Part shown: positions 1 to 7,127 of the stretch, piece by piece | Layout of the letters: each line of letters begins with the position of its first letter | How positions within the stretch are numbered: position 1 is the stretch's first letter | Assembly (NCBI GenBank): GCA_964467785.1 | Contig: CAYXVB010000133.1 | Coordinates: forward strand, 1 to 9,936 | Direction of reading: 5' to 3' | Origin: CAYXVB01 sp964467785 | Lineage (GTDB): Bacteria > Bdellovibrionota > UBA1018 | Length of the DNA: 9,936 nucleotides | Program-made: the position numbers and the translations under genes | Notes under the pieces: model-generated | Told to the model about the DNA's origin: nothing | The model's input: only the letters and a program-made list of their open reading frames with translations | Database searches by the model: none

Positions 1-25
1 CCAAACGTTCGTTATGCTGCCTGAT

Positions 26-41
26 TATCCGGCTTTACCAA
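26..41 (+). repeat. 16-bp repeat, left copy (shared with 9898-9913)
   Basis: The sequence TATCCGGCTTTACCAA occurs here and, as its exact reverse complement, at 9898-9913. Both copies read toward the gene downstream of them: the 215-502 ORF here and the minus-strand gene ending at 9470 on the other side. This copy contains the TTTACC that could act as a -35 element. It could be an operator or promoter element, or a chance or dispersed repeat. No recombinase or transposase lies between the copies. Confidence 0.6.
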
Positions 42-62
42 GGCTCCCCTTAGTAGTATAGT
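34..62 (+). promoter_or_regulatory. Possible sigma70-type promoter ahead of the small ORF
   Basis: TTTACC (34-39) and TATAGT (57-62) are separated by 17 nt. They match the -35 and -10 consensus at 4 of 6 and 5 of 6 positions. Transcription would start near 69, giving a leader of about 145 nt before the ORF at 215. The -35 hexamer lies inside the 16-bp repeat at 26-41, so a regulator binding the repeat would cover it. This is consensus matching only; the true sigma factor preferences of this organism are unknown. Confidence 0.4.
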
Positions 63-119
63 ATCAATAAATTCAGTGGCGTCGCCTCGGTCCGGACTGC
101 GTGTATTCAGGGCTTCGGT

Positions 120-156
120 TGGACGCTACGTCCAGGATATGCGCTCAGCTCTGAGC
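120..156 (+). other. Two adjacent stem-loops in the putative leader
   Basis: The first hairpin is TGGACG (120-125), loop CTA, CGTCCA (129-134). The second is GCTCA (143-147), loop GCTC, TGAGC (152-156). Both are perfect and GC-rich, and they lie downstream of the putative promoter and upstream of the small ORF. An 8-bp palindrome, GTCCGGAC (90-97), precedes them. The stretch could be a structured 5' leader or a small RNA. Neither hairpin is followed by a run of T, so they do not look like intrinsic terminators. No known riboswitch class is recognised. Confidence 0.35.
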
Positions 157-214
157 TAGAAAGCAGAAGTCTAATTCAAATCGATGAGCCCCTTTGCGTC
201 GAGGCCATCCTGAT

Positions 215-502
215 ATGCTGGCCGAAAACACTGCCTGGATCTCTACAACAGGCGTTCGACAATGGTCCCCAAGCGAGAAAGCCGATGTAATTGCGTCAAT
301 GAGACGCTTAGTTCAGCTCGGCGCAAGTACTTCAGAAAATGCTGAGGCAAAGATCAGGGCGCTCGACGAGCTGGATCCAGAATACGTGACTGAGGTCATA
401 AATAGCTTACTCTCCGAGTATCTCGGACTGTCAAAGCAGTTTGAACTTAAAGTGCCAGTTGCCGTACCCCGAGGTGCGATTACCACCATTAGAGCGAATT
501 GA
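215..502 (+). CDS. Small hypothetical helical protein (95 aa)
   Basis: The product is not recognised. The frame is open from a TTG at 194, but ATG at 215 is preferred because GAGG (201-204) lies 10 nt upstream. The sequence looks like a real soluble protein: a short N-terminus, then amphipathic, probably helical segments rich in Glu, Ala and Leu (about residues 16-66), then a short hydrophobic, beta-like tail containing VPVAVPRGAITTI. There is no signal peptide, membrane segment or cysteine. Codon use is more mixed at the third position than in the xdh genes. It is separated by about 200 nt from xdhA and is probably not part of that operon. A spurious ORF remains possible at this length. Confidence 0.45.
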   Translation: MLAENTAWISTTGVRQWSPSEKADVIASMRRLVQLGASTSENAEAKIRALDELDPEYVTEVINSLLSEYLGLSKQFELKVPVAVPRGAITTIRAN

Positions 503-638
503 TCAGGTAAGGTTATTGTCTGATCGCGGGACAGAGGCTTCGCGCCCATCATCGTTTCACAGGTGGGTTTACTCTTTCGATGCAAGCCTCGGCACAAGGT
601 CGAGGTAGCTCCTTGCAACCCGGTGCCGCCTTGGAATC

Positions 639-667
639 TTGATGACCCCTCCTCACGCCATTGATAT
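639..667 (+). promoter_or_regulatory. Candidate promoter of the xdhABC operon
   Basis: TTGATG (639-644) and TGATAT (662-667) are separated by 17 nt, each matching 4 of 6 consensus positions. The predicted start, near 674, falls at the first bases of the hairpin at 673-691. The mRNA would then begin with a stem-loop and have a leader of only about 33 nt. The rest of the 503-706 spacer shows no other gene or site I can support. Confidence 0.3.
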
Positions 668-672
668 GGTCT

Positions 673-691
673 CCCCTTCACCCTGAAGGGG
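673..691 (+). promoter_or_regulatory. Perfect 8-bp hairpin just upstream of the xdhA ribosome-binding site
   Basis: CCCCTTCA (673-680) and TGAAGGGG (684-691) form a perfect stem around a CCC loop. No T-run follows, so it is not a standard terminator. It ends 4 nt before the GGGGGG (696-701) that serves as the xdhA ribosome-binding site. The CCCC arm could alternatively pair with that G-run, so the element could tune translation or protect the 5' end of the mRNA. The alternative pairing is inference. Confidence 0.5.
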
Positions 692-695
692 CAAT

Positions 696-701
696 GGGGG
701 G
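696..701 (+). promoter_or_regulatory. Ribosome-binding site of xdhA (GGGGGG, supports the TTG start)
   Basis: A run of six G lies 5 nt before the TTG at 707 and is the best Shine-Dalgarno candidate for xdhA. The start codon sits inside the 10-bp palindrome TTCAATTGAA (702-711). A GTG at 737 (residue 11) also lies ahead of the conserved FYLNGQKIEV strand and is the main alternative, but I see no good ribosome-binding site before it. Confidence 0.5.
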
Positions 702-706
702 TTCAA

Positions 707-2179
707 TTGAAGAATCGATCCACGCGACGCGATCAAGTGCTGTTCTATTTGAACGGTCAAAAGATCGAAGTGGGCGCCGCAGAGTCAGGCATGATGTTGG
801 CCGATTTTCTTCGGCAAAGAAAGAGCATGACCGGGACCAAAATTGTGTGCGCCGAGGGGGACTGCGGCGCATGTACCGTGCTGAGGCGATTTCATCCTCC
901 GGGGCGTGGCAAAGCTGGCAAGGCAAGCTTTCTACCCATCAATTCCTGCATCACGCGGGTCGCGCAGATGGACGGCTCTTCTCTCGTCACTATCGAAGGG
1001 TTGGCCGATAGAGATCTCCATCCGGTGCAAAAAGCCATGGTCGAGTGCCACGGCAGTCAATGCGGATTCTGCACACCAGGCTTTGTCATGGCCCTGACCG
1101 GTTTGGTCGAAAAGAAACTCGACGACAAATCCAATGCGCGCCTTCTATGTCAGGAGAGCAAGAACGCGCTGACCGGTAATCTCTGTCGATGCACGGGATA
1201 TCAACCCATTTTGGACGCGGCATCCGCGATACCGGTTCAAGACTGCGTGCCGTTGGCTAAGCGGTACGTCTCTAGCGCGCAAAGCCAGGAGTTGCGTGGC
1301 GTAACTCAAAAGGCGCTACATCTTCAGCGTGATGGCTTTGAACTGTTTGCGCCCACCAAGCTCAAAGAAGCCGCGACGTTTCTCAAAAAGAATCCTGGCG
1401 CTAGAATTCTTTCTGGCGGCACCGATCTCGGAGTTCTGCAAAACAAGCGGAAACTCAATATCGATCGGGCGATGAGCTTGCATCTTATTCCCGAGCTCTA
1501 TGAAATCAAGAAGCTCCCGAAAGGCAAAGTCCGCGTCGGCGCCCGGGTGACATTGAGCGAGCTCCGTAATTTCGCAAAGAAGCCTTTGCCGGAGTTGGCG
1601 CGGTTCATCGATCTATTCGCATCTCCGCAGATCAAAAATGTCGCTACTTTGGCGGGTAATATCGGCAACGCGTCGCCGATTGGCGACATGCCACCCTTTC
1701 TTCTCGTGGCTGGGACTACCGTAAACGTCGCTGGGCCTAAAGGGATGCGCAAAGTTCCGATTGAGAAGTTCTTTCTAGGTTACAGAAAGACGGCGCTTCG
1801 AGCAGGCGAGCTGATCGCGAATTTTGAGTTTGATCTGCCGCTCAAGAAAGAGCGATTTGCGCTCTATAAGGTTTCGCAACGCAAAGACCTAGACATTTCG
1901 ACCGTCAATGCGGCAATGCGAATGAAGGTGAATCGTGGCCGGATCGAAGGGATTCGACTGGCTATGGGAGGAATCGCCGCGACTCCTTTGCGTTTAAGCA
2001 AAACGGAGAAGGCTCTTGAAGGACAGGTCTTGGATGAGCAGGTGCTCGCCCGCGGGATCGACACTCTCCGGTCTGAAATGACACCCCTTGATGACCTCCG
2101 AGGTTCGTCCGCCTACAGGCGCGTGCTGGCGGAGAAGTTACTGCTTCGTTTCTTCAGGGAGCAATATGAAAAGACCTGA
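707..2179 (+). CDS. xdhA: Xanthine dehydrogenase small subunit XdhA (2x[2Fe-2S], FAD), 490 aa
   Basis: This is the electron-transfer subunit of xanthine dehydrogenase. It passes electrons from the molybdenum centre in XdhB through two iron-sulfur clusters to FAD and then NAD+. The N-terminal plant-type ferredoxin domain has Cys48, Cys53 and Cys56 in CAEGDCGAC, with Cys81 as fourth ligand. The second cluster domain has Cys119 and Cys122 (QCGFCTPG) and Cys160 and Cys162 (CRCTGYQP). A linker leads to the FAD domain from about residue 212, with ILSGGTD (234-240) and ATLAGNIGNASPIGD (313-327). The CO-dehydrogenase-type FAD C-terminal domain fills about 383-487. Length and order fit the two-subunit bacterial enzymes in which FeS and FAD domains are fused. 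The start is TTG, with GTG at 737 as alternative. The end overlaps xdhB by 14 nt. Dehydrogenase versus oxidase behaviour cannot be read from sequence here. Confidence 0.95.
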   Translation: MKNRSTRRDQVLFYLNGQKIEVGAAESGMMLADFLRQRKSMTGTKIVCAEGDCGACTVLRRFHPPGRGKAGKASFLPINSCITRVAQMDGSSLVTIEGLADRDLHPVQKAMVECHGSQCGFCTPGFVMALTGLVEKKLDDKSNARLLCQESKNALTGNLCRCTGYQPILDAASAIPVQDCVPLAKRYVSSAQSQELRGVTQKALHLQRDGFELFAPTKLKEAATFLKKNPGARILSGGTDLGVLQNKRKLNIDRAMSLHLIPELYEIKKLPKGKVRVGARVTLSELRNFAKKPLPELARFIDLFASPQIKNVATLAGNIGNASPIGDMPPFLLVAGTTVNVAGPKGMRKVPIEKFFLGYRKTALRAGELIANFEFDLPLKKERFALYKVSQRKDLDISTVNAAMRMKVNRGRIEGIRLAMGGIAATPLRLSKTEKALEGQVLDEQVLARGIDTLRSEMTPLDDLRGSSAYRRVLAEKLLLRFFREQYEKT

Positions 2180-4613
2180 TCTCCCGCACGACAGTGCGCA
2201 CACACACGTTACCGGTCTCAGCGAGTACATCGACGATCGCCCCAGTCTTCAGAACGAGGTGTTTGTCGAGGTGCTTTGGAGTCCCCACGCCTATGCCAAG
2301 ATCAGAAAAATCGATGCGCGGGATGCGCTTTTGGTTCCTGGCGCTTTGGCCGTACTTACGGCAAAGGACGCGTTTCCTGATGGGGGCTTGAATCTCTGGG
2401 GCACGATCTTCAAAGACCAGCCCTTGCTCGCGGAAGACGAGGTCCACTTTGTCGGCGAAGCGGTGGCCCTGATCGCAGCGGAGAGCCGTGAGGCAGCCGC
2501 CCATGCGCGGGCGCAAGTCAGGGTTGACTACCAGGTGCTTCCCGCTGTCCTCAGTATCGATGCCGCAAAGGCAGCCGGATCTTTTATCGCCGGTGAGCGC
2601 AAGATCGAGCGCGGCGACGCCGAAAGCGCGCTGAAGAGCGCGCCTCATCGACTGGAGGGCCAGATCGTCATTCGGGGTGCCGACCACTTTTACCTGGAGA
2701 GCCAAGCGGCCATCGCCTATCCCCGCGAAGACGGTCAGTTCGAAATCCATTCCTCCTCCCAACATCCGACCGAAACGCAGCACGTCGTGGCCCACGCGTT
2801 GGGAGTCCCATCCAAAGACGTAGTTTGCGTCGTCAAGCGGATGGGTGGCGCGTTCGGTGGCAAGGAATCCCAGGCCGCGCCGTTCGCGGCGTATGCGGCG
2901 CTCGTTGCTCGGAAGCTCAATCGGCCCGCGCGTTTGATCCTGAACAAGGACGACGACATGGTGATGACCGGCAAGCGCAACCCGTTCCAAAATGACTACC
3001 GAGTCGGCTTTGACGATGAGGGACGTCTGCTTGCTCTCGAGGTCAAATTTTACTCGGACGGCGGCGCGTACGCGGATCTTTCCACGTCGATCATGGAGCG
3101 AGCGATGCTCCATGCTGAAAACGCCTATTTCATTCCCAACGTGCGCGTGAGCGGCCAAGTTTGCCGGACCCACTTCCATCCCCACACCGCCTTTCGTGGA
3201 TTTGGAGGGCCAAAAGGGGTTGCCACTATTGAGCGGATCATCGAGGAGGTTGCCCATGCCTTGAAGAAAGACCCGCTCGATATCCGAAAGATCAACTGTT
3301 ACACCGACGAAGGCGGTCGCAACACCACCCATTACGGGCAAGTGGTCCAGAACAATTGCCTGCCCGAGCTTCTTCAGAAGCTTGAAAAGAGCTGCGATTA
3401 CCGCGCGCGTCGGGCTGAAATCGATCGACGTAACCTCCTGGCGGTCAAAAAGGGCGATCCATTGCGGGGTCTATCGCTCACCCCGGTGAAGTTCGGCATT
3501 TCCTTTACTACCCGCTTTCTCAATCAAGCCAACGCCCTGGTGATCGTCCATCGGGATGGTTCGCTACAGGTCTCGACCGGCGCGACCGAAATGGGCCAGG
3601 GCGTGAACGCCCGGATCGCCGAACTCGTTGCGCGCGAATTCGGCTTGCCTCGGGCTCAAGTGCGCATGATGGCGACAACCACGGACAAAAACGGCAATAC
3701 CTCGCCCACTGCCGCCTCCAGCGGCACGGATCTCAACGGCGCGGCGGCCTTGCTCGCGGTACGAAAGATCAAGTCGCGTCTTTCAGGGTTGGCGATCCGC
3801 CTCATGGATATCCCGGAAAACAGATGGGCGCGCAACACAGCCGGGCTCGGAACCGAAGCGGAAGTCGAAGTCCCGGAAGACGTAATCGGTGACGAAGTCA
3901 ACGCTGGGACGACCGGTATCGACGGAGTGTATGCCTTTAGGGGAGTCCGTTTTCACGAAGGACAAGTCACCTGCGAGAGCGCGCCTGGACGCAGCATCAG
4001 TTTCGAGGACTTGGTGAGCGAGGCGTACTATAATCGCATTTCGCTCTCCGAGTACGCGCATTATCGAATTCCTGGGCTGTCATTCAACAAGATCACAGGC
4101 AAGGGTGATGCGTTTCTCTATTTCACCCACGGTGCAGCGGCTTCCGAGGTGTCCGTCGATCAGGATACCGGCGAAGTCAAAGTGCTTCGGACGGATATCC
4201 TGATGGATCTGGGTCGTCCGGTGAACGAAGCGCTTGATCTTGGCCAGGTGACCGGAGCGTTTGTCCAAGGCATGGGTTGGGTCACGACCGAGAAGCTATT
4301 CTACAACAAGACCGGCGCGCTCTTATCCCATGCGCCGAGTACCTACAAGATCCCGAGCATTCAGGACACTCCGCGCGACTTCCGGGTGGAACTGCTGCCC
4401 AATGCCGGAAATACCGTCAATGTGCGTGGCACCAAGGCCGTGGGCGAGCCACCGCTCCTCTTGGCCATCAGTGTTTGGACGGCCGCTCATGACGCACTCA
4501 AGGGTCTCGATCCCTATCGTCAACGTTATCCACGCATGGAGCTACCCGCCACCTCGGAGGCAATCCTCCGCGCCATCGATCCTGATCTTTTCAGGAACTG
4601 GGAAAACTCATGA
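2166..4613 (+). CDS. xdhB: Xanthine dehydrogenase molybdopterin-binding subunit XdhB, 815 aa
   Basis: This is the catalytic subunit that hydroxylates hypoxanthine and xanthine to urate at the molybdenum cofactor. ATG 2166 is chosen because AGGGAG (2156-2161) lies 4 nt upstream and the protein then begins MKRPDLPHDSAHTHVTG, as the family does. Visible motifs include GGAFGGKES with Glu234 and AFRGFGG with Arg344, equivalent to the purine-binding Glu802 and Arg880 of bovine XDH. KFGISFTTRFLNQ contains Phe447 and Thr448, matching bovine Phe1009 and Thr1010. MGQG (476-479) is a cofactor loop. GTKAVGEPP has Glu761, the catalytic base equivalent to bovine Glu1261. Together these favour a true purine hydroxylase over aldehyde or CO dehydrogenase relatives. 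The start lies within the end of xdhA, and the stop overlaps the xdhC start as ATGA, so translation is probably coupled. Confidence 0.96.
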   Translation: MKRPDLPHDSAHTHVTGLSEYIDDRPSLQNEVFVEVLWSPHAYAKIRKIDARDALLVPGALAVLTAKDAFPDGGLNLWGTIFKDQPLLAEDEVHFVGEAVALIAAESREAAAHARAQVRVDYQVLPAVLSIDAAKAAGSFIAGERKIERGDAESALKSAPHRLEGQIVIRGADHFYLESQAAIAYPREDGQFEIHSSSQHPTETQHVVAHALGVPSKDVVCVVKRMGGAFGGKESQAAPFAAYAALVARKLNRPARLILNKDDDMVMTGKRNPFQNDYRVGFDDEGRLLALEVKFYSDGGAYADLSTSIMERAMLHAENAYFIPNVRVSGQVCRTHFHPHTAFRGFGGPKGVATIERIIEEVAHALKKDPLDIRKINCYTDEGGRNTTHYGQVVQNNCLPELLQKLEKSCDYRARRAEIDRRNLLAVKKGDPLRGLSLTPVKFGISFTTRFLNQANALVIVHRDGSLQVSTGATEMGQGVNARIAELVAREFGLPRAQVRMMATTTDKNGNTSPTAASSGTDLNGAAALLAVRKIKSRLSGLAIRLMDIPENRWARNTAGLGTEAEVEVPEDVIGDEVNAGTTGIDGVYAFRGVRFHEGQVTCESAPGRSISFEDLVSEAYYNRISLSEYAHYRIPGLSFNKITGKGDAFLYFTHGAAASEVSVDQDTGEVKVLRTDILMDLGRPVNEALDLGQVTGAFVQGMGWVTTEKLFYNKTGALLSHAPSTYKIPSIQDTPRDFRVELLPNAGNTVNVRGTKAVGEPPLLLAISVWTAAHDALKGLDPYRQRYPRMELPATSEAILRAIDPDLFRNWENS

Positions 4614-5410
4614 GGTCTGCATTTAAGATTTGGGAAATCGCATCTGAGCTCACTCGAAGCGGAACGCCTTTTGCCGTGGTGACCATGGTTTCATCGCGCG
4701 GACATGCGCCTCAGGATCCGGGCGCCAAAGTCGTCGTCACCGCTGAAGGTCTTCAGGGAGGGACAGTTGGCGGTGGAAAAGTCGAAGCCAAGGTGATCCA
4801 AGTTGCGCGCGAACGGCTGCATTCGAGCACCTCGCACCCACTTGCTCCTGAGCTGGTGACTTGGAATCTTCAGCGCGACATCGGCATGTCTTGCGGTGGC
4901 GAAGCCACTTTTGTTTTTGAATACTGCACGACGGCCGCCTGGAAGATCGTGATCTTTGGCGCAGGACATGTGGCTCAAGCCCTCGTGCGCGCGCTCGAGC
5001 CGTTGGATTGCCAAATCATGTGCGTGGATCCCAGGCCCGAATGGATCGAGCGGTTTCCACGCACCGCGCAGATCGAAGCGCGTTGCCTGGCCGAACCCGC
5101 GGCTTTGGTCCCTTCTTTGGATCCAGCGTCCTATTTTATGGTGATGACTCAGGGGCATGCGACTGATCTTCCGATTTTAGAGCAGCTTTTGCGCACCTTT
5201 CCTTCCTCCCGCTACATCGGTGCGATCGGGAGCGACGTCAAAGCCAGGAAGATGCGCGCGGATCTCAAAGGTCGAGGGATCTCGGAGACGGCTCTCGAGC
5301 GCCTTCACATGCCTATCGGGCTTCCGATCGGTTCGAACGAACCGGCGGAAATTGCGATCAGTATCGTGGCGCAGCTGCTTCAGGTTCGTGACAGCTCGCG
5401 CAGCGCCTGA
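4610..5410 (+). CDS. xdhC: XdhC, molybdenum-cofactor insertion chaperone for xanthine dehydrogenase, 266 aa
   Basis: XdhC proteins bind the molybdenum cofactor, promote its sulfuration and insert it into XdhB. They are not part of the finished enzyme. The N-terminal XdhC/CoxI domain is visible in VTMVSSRGHAPQDPGAK (24-40) and GGTVGGGKVEAKV (50-62). MSCGG (93-97) contains Cys95, a conserved cysteine linked to cofactor binding in the family. A Rossmann-like C-terminal domain starts at IVIFGAGHVAQAL (113-125), has Asp140 at the end of its second strand, and continues through YFMVMTQGHATD and RYIGAIGSDVKARK to LPIGSNEPAEIAISI. ATG 4610 overlaps the xdhB stop by 4 nt, with GGGA (4600-4603) upstream. 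The gene completes the operon. Its end overlaps a convergent minus-strand gene by 31 nt. Confidence 0.95.
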   Translation: MRSAFKIWEIASELTRSGTPFAVVTMVSSRGHAPQDPGAKVVVTAEGLQGGTVGGGKVEAKVIQVARERLHSSTSHPLAPELVTWNLQRDIGMSCGGEATFVFEYCTTAAWKIVIFGAGHVAQALVRALEPLDCQIMCVDPRPEWIERFPRTAQIEARCLAEPAALVPSLDPASYFMVMTQGHATDLPILEQLLRTFPSSRYIGAIGSDVKARKMRADLKGRGISETALERLHMPIGLPIGSNEPAEIAISIVAQLLQVRDSSRSA

Positions 5411-6285
5411 GAGACCGTCGTCCTAAGTTTCGGAAAACGATGGAGCGCGCCGCTGATTCGTTCCGCCGGTATTGCGCGCAAGGCCCAGAAAGTCAGGAGT
5501 CCGAGCGCCAGGCCTCGAAGAAAAATCATACCCGCTCCGACCAAATCGGGCCGGGCTCGAAGTCCATAGAACGCCAAGCTCAAGAAAAGAGCGAACAAGA
5601 AGCCAGGTTGAAGCAAGTCCCGGAGAGCCCCTTTCCAGGGTGAAATCGCGGATGCCTTGGGCTTGGGCAAAACCCGGACGGCCAAGCTTTGCAGGTGATC
5701 CAAATAAGCGCTTTCGGAGCCTTTGGCGCACTTCCACGCGACGGAGGCCGTGACGATCGAAGCGACAGCCTTGAGGATGAAAACGAAGGAAATGAGCCAG
5801 ATGCCGGCGGAGGAGGGGATGTCCAGGGCGAGAGTGATTTCACTCCAAATCTTTGCAATGCCAGCCAACAAACTGTCGCCGAAGATGAAATAGGCCAGCA
5901 GCGCTGGTTGCAAGAACGCCCATAGCGAAGCGAGGGCTGCTCCCGAGCAGACGCCCATCCAGGTAGGACCCGCGGCCAGGACGCCGAGGCTGAAAAGCAG
6001 GCCCTGCACGGAAATGGCGAGCATTGGAGTGATGCGCTTTCCGCTCGGGGAAAGCGCTTTGAGAATCGCCGCCGCCGCGGTGATGCTGCCGCAACTTTCG
6101 ACCGCGTCTTTTCGTCCATGGGTTTCGCGCGAGGCCCAGGTCAGTACGGCAAACTGATTGAGAGAAAGGAAATGACCGGATAGCGGCACATGAAAGGAAT
6201 GCAGGAGGCTTCCCAAAGTGATTTCCGTGAGCGATTGGGTCACGGCATATCGGTGGATACTTGCTTTACCGGTGATTTGAGTCAC
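5380..6285 (-). CDS. Multi-pass membrane protein of unknown function (301 aa)
   Basis: About five to six hydrophobic segments are visible, near residues 87-105, 110-136, 160-183, 227-242 and 249-271, with a weaker one near 22-50. The N-terminal region EITLGSLLHSFHVPLSGHFLSLNQ, then a conserved-looking KALSPSGKRITPMLAISVQG, reminds me of substrate-binding (S) components of energy-coupling-factor vitamin transporters. At 301 residues it is longer than the usual 180-200, and I cannot confirm the family. The start is GTG at 6285, the first possible start after an in-frame stop. There is no clear ribosome-binding site, so GTG at 6243 is an alternative. The gene is convergent with xdhC, overlapping it by 31 nt, and divergent from the barrel gene at 6363. 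Nothing in the sequence ties it to purines. Confidence 0.75.
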   Translation of the reverse strand: MTQITGKASIHRYAVTQSLTEITLGSLLHSFHVPLSGHFLSLNQFAVLTWASRETHGRKDAVESCGSITAAAAILKALSPSGKRITPMLAISVQGLLFSLGVLAAGPTWMGVCSGAALASLWAFLQPALLAYFIFGDSLLAGIAKIWSEITLALDIPSSAGIWLISFVFILKAVASIVTASVAWKCAKGSESAYLDHLQSLAVRVLPKPKASAISPWKGALRDLLQPGFLFALFLSLAFYGLRARPDLVGAGMIFLRGLALGLLTFWALRAIPAERISGALHRFPKLRTTVSQALRELSRT

Positions 6286-6326
6286 TCGGCGTGCTTATCA
6301 AATGAGACGATTCCCTACCAGCGCCC

Positions 6327-6355
6327 TTGCGTCCTTGTTCGCACGTGAATAGAAT
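6327..6355 (+). promoter_or_regulatory. Candidate promoter of the beta-barrel gene, possibly giving a leaderless mRNA
   Basis: TAGAAT (6350-6355) matches the -10 consensus at 5 of 6 positions. A weak TTGCGT (6327-6332) sits 17 nt upstream. Transcription would start about 7 nt beyond the -10 box, at or next to ATG 6363. No Shine-Dalgarno sequence precedes that ATG. If the promoter is right, the mRNA would be leaderless or nearly so. Confidence 0.35.
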
Positions 6356-6362
6356 GATTCTT

Positions 6363-7127
6363 ATGAGACACTTTATCCGAATCGCGTTCGTCCTTGTAAG
6401 CGTCCACGTCAGCGCAATGACTGCGGCACAGGCTTCGGAGTCGCAGCAAAAGCCATTTTCGCTTTGGATCGAAGGCGGACCCGCCTGGCAGAGCTACAAT
6501 GATGTTCAGATCCCGTCGAGCACCGGCACTCGCTTAGCCATCTCGGACTTTGGCAAGGGACCCTTCGCGGCCTACAGGTTTTACGCGGGTTACCAGCTTT
6601 CTGAGAATCACGGACTCAGGCTCTTGCTTGCGCCCCTCAGTGTGACCGTGAACGGCGTGCCCACTTCGGCAGTCTCCTACCAAAACACTACTTTTGCCGC
6701 AGGGGTCTCCACCGAGGCTTTGTACAAATTCAACTCCTATCGGCTGAGCTATCAGTATCGCTTTCACGAGTCAGATGCGTTGACGATGCGGATCGGCTTC
6801 ACCGGTAAGATCCGCGATGCGGAGATCCGCCTCACTCAGGGCGCAACGACCGCGACCCGGACGGATCTCGGTTTTGTGCCTCTGTTGAATTTCGCCCTCG
6901 ACTGGCGCTTCAATCCTGGGTGGACATTCATCGTGGACGCCGACGCCTTGGCTGCCCCACAAGGTCGGGCCGAGGATGTCACCTTGCAGCTCGGGCATGA
7001 CCTAAGTCCCGACTTGCAACTTCGTGGCGGCTACCGGATGGTCGAAGGCGGTTCAAGTGGTGGCGGAGCCGTCTATAGCTTCGCTTGGTTTCACTACGCC
7101 ACAATCGGTGTTCTTTACCGGCTCTGA
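6363..7127 (+). CDS. Secreted, probable outer-membrane beta-barrel protein (254 aa)
   Basis: Residues 1-24 form a Sec signal peptide: a short basic start (MRHFIR), a hydrophobic core and an AQA cleavage site before Ser25. The mature part, about 230 residues, has alternating polar and hydrophobic strands ending in aromatic residues, for example FSLWIEGGPAW, AAYRFYAGYQL, ALYKFNSYRLSYQYRF and VYSFAWFHYATIGVLYRL. It has no cysteine. This fits a small outer-membrane barrel of about eight strands, in the broad OmpW/OmpA-like group, though the final residue is Leu rather than the usual Phe. ATG 6363 is chosen for the clean signal peptide and promoter placement; ATG 6354 and TTG 6327 are in frame upstream. 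Ligand and role are unknown. It converges on the lipoprotein gene with 26 nt between. Confidence 0.8.
   Translation: MRHFIRIAFVLVSVHVSAMTAAQASESQQKPFSLWIEGGPAWQSYNDVQIPSSTGTRLAISDFGKGPFAAYRFYAGYQLSENHGLRLLLAPLSVTVNGVPTSAVSYQNTTFAAGVSTEALYKFNSYRLSYQYRFHESDALTMRIGFTGKIRDAEIRLTQGATTATRTDLGFVPLLNFALDWRFNPGWTFIVDADALAAPQGRAEDVTLQLGHDLSPDLQLRGGYRMVEGGSSGGGAVYSFAWFHYATIGVLYRL

Noticed and set aside
138..188. tRNA-like fragments: a D-arm-like GCTCAGCTCTGAGC and a T-loop-like TTCAAATC
   Set aside because: The T stem does not pair, the spacing leaves no room for an anticodon arm, and there is no acceptor stem. At most this is an eroded relic; chance is more likely.
313..681. Minus-strand ORF of 122 codons covering the small ORF and the spacer
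   Set aside because: Low-complexity Ser/Arg-rich translation with no domain features. It would overlap both the better-supported 215-502 ORF and the region immediately upstream of xdhA.
694..1011. ATG at 694 preceded by GAAGGGG, opening a different frame from xdhA
   Set aside because: The ribosome-binding site would be only about 2 nt from the ATG, and the product is Arg-rich nonsense-like sequence overlapping the conserved iron-sulfur domain of xdhA.
2154..3341. Long open frame of 395 codons on the minus strand inside xdhB
   Set aside because: It lies wholly antisense to a strongly conserved gene, its translation shows no family features, and long antisense frames are expected from the codon bias of GC-rich genes.
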